A stretch of DNA of 7,937 nucleotides from contig JAJQBV010000111.1 in NCBI GenBank assembly GCA_021203115.1, forward strand, positions 1-7,937, in the 5' to 3' direction. Shown here in pieces: positions 6,345 to 7,937 of this stretch (position 1 is its first letter; every line of letters starts with the position of its first letter). A program made the translations under genes and the position numbers. Source of the stretch: Clostridiales bacterium. GTDB lineage: Bacteria > Bacillota > Clostridia > Lachnospirales > Lachnospiraceae. The notes below the pieces were generated by a model, which saw only the letters and a program-made list of their open reading frames with translations, did no database searches and was not told the DNA's origin.

Positions 6345-6635
6345 GTGATGAATATGAATCTTCAGTTCTTTGCTCATAAAAAGGGAATGGGTTCTTCCAA
6401 GAACGGACGTGATTCCCACTCTAAGAGACTTGGGGCGAAGAGAGCAGACGGACAGTTTGTCAAGGCCGGCAACATTTTATACAGACAGCGCGGCACAAAG
6501 ATTCACCCGGGTACGAATGTAGGGCGCGGGAAAGACGATACCCTGTATTCTCTGGTGGACGGCGTTTTGAGATTCGAGAGAAAGGGAAGAGATAAGAAAA
6601 TCGCTTCCGTTTATCCGGTTGCTGCCGATGAATAA
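6345..6635 (+). CDS. rpmA: 50S ribosomal protein L27 with Prp-cleaved leader
   Basis: This large-subunit protein reaches the peptidyl-transferase centre with its N-terminus. The precursor is 96 residues if translation begins at GTG6345. The conserved body starts [15 protein letters not shown] and continues [20 protein letters not shown] and ALVDG-like [13 protein letters not shown]. Before it stands MMNMNLQFF, the extension of Firmicutes L27 that Prp cuts between LQFF and A; cleavage here would leave AHKKG as the mature end. AGGAGG at 6331-6336 is 8 bases from GTG6345 and 11 from ATG6348. GTG gives the nine-residue leader usual for this group, but ATG6348 or even ATG6354 cannot be excluded. 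The gene ends 12 bases before a strong terminator. Confidence 0.96.
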   Translation: MMNMNLQFFAHKKGMGSSKNGRDSHSKRLGAKRADGQFVKAGNILYRQRGTKIHPGTNVGRGKDDTLYSLVDGVLRFERKGRDKKIASVYPVAADE

Positions 6636-6647
6636 TTGATGTTTCGG

Positions 6648-7937
<1,290 letters not shown>

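Overview
The window looks like a chromosomal core-gene segment from a Firmicutes bacterium of class Clostridia, probably Lachnospiraceae. This rests on four things: gene order (B12-binding-type radical SAM protein, DUF2344 partner, RNase E/G, L21, Prp protease, L27, Obg), the Prp-type cleavable leader on L27, strong AGGAGG-type ribosome binding sites, and the moderate GC content. The genus cannot be fixed by eye. All supported genes are on the + strand, and no phage, insertion sequence, CRISPR, tRNA or rRNA is visible.

Bases 1-1700 hold a membrane protein fused to a spermidine-synthase-like methyltransferase fold. Its single frame is interrupted by an in-frame TAG at 1212-1214, directly before the Asp expected to be catalytic. 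The frame then stays open for 161 codons, so this is either a young pseudogene or a sequence error; recoding is less likely. Its last codon lies 1 base from the start of the next gene.

Bases 1702-5577 are a tightly packed trio: a 622-aa radical SAM protein (TIGR03960 type), a DUF2344 partner (TIGR03936 type, 17-base overlap) and a short RNase E/G (ATGA overlap). The overlaps suggest translational coupling and one transcript. The RNase lacks the C-terminal zinc-link Cys motif of the long enzymes.

Bases 5578-6680 are the L21 operon. A near-ideal sigma-A promoter begins one base after the RNase stop codon. It is followed by a leader of about 90 nt that looks like an L21 leader, in which one segment can pair either with the 5' end of the transcript or with the rplU ribosome binding site. 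Then come rplU, prp and rpmA, ending in a strong intrinsic terminator. L27 carries an N-terminal extension that the neighbouring Prp is expected to remove, so protease and substrate are co-transcribed. Bases 6740-7937 are the ribosome-assembly GTPase Obg, which runs off the window end.

The window is mostly conserved ribosome and RNA housekeeping. I see no clear undescribed system. The points most worth a second look are the broken synthase, the L21 leader switch, the short RNase E/G tied to an uncharacterised radical SAM pair, and the same-frame prp-rpmA junction.
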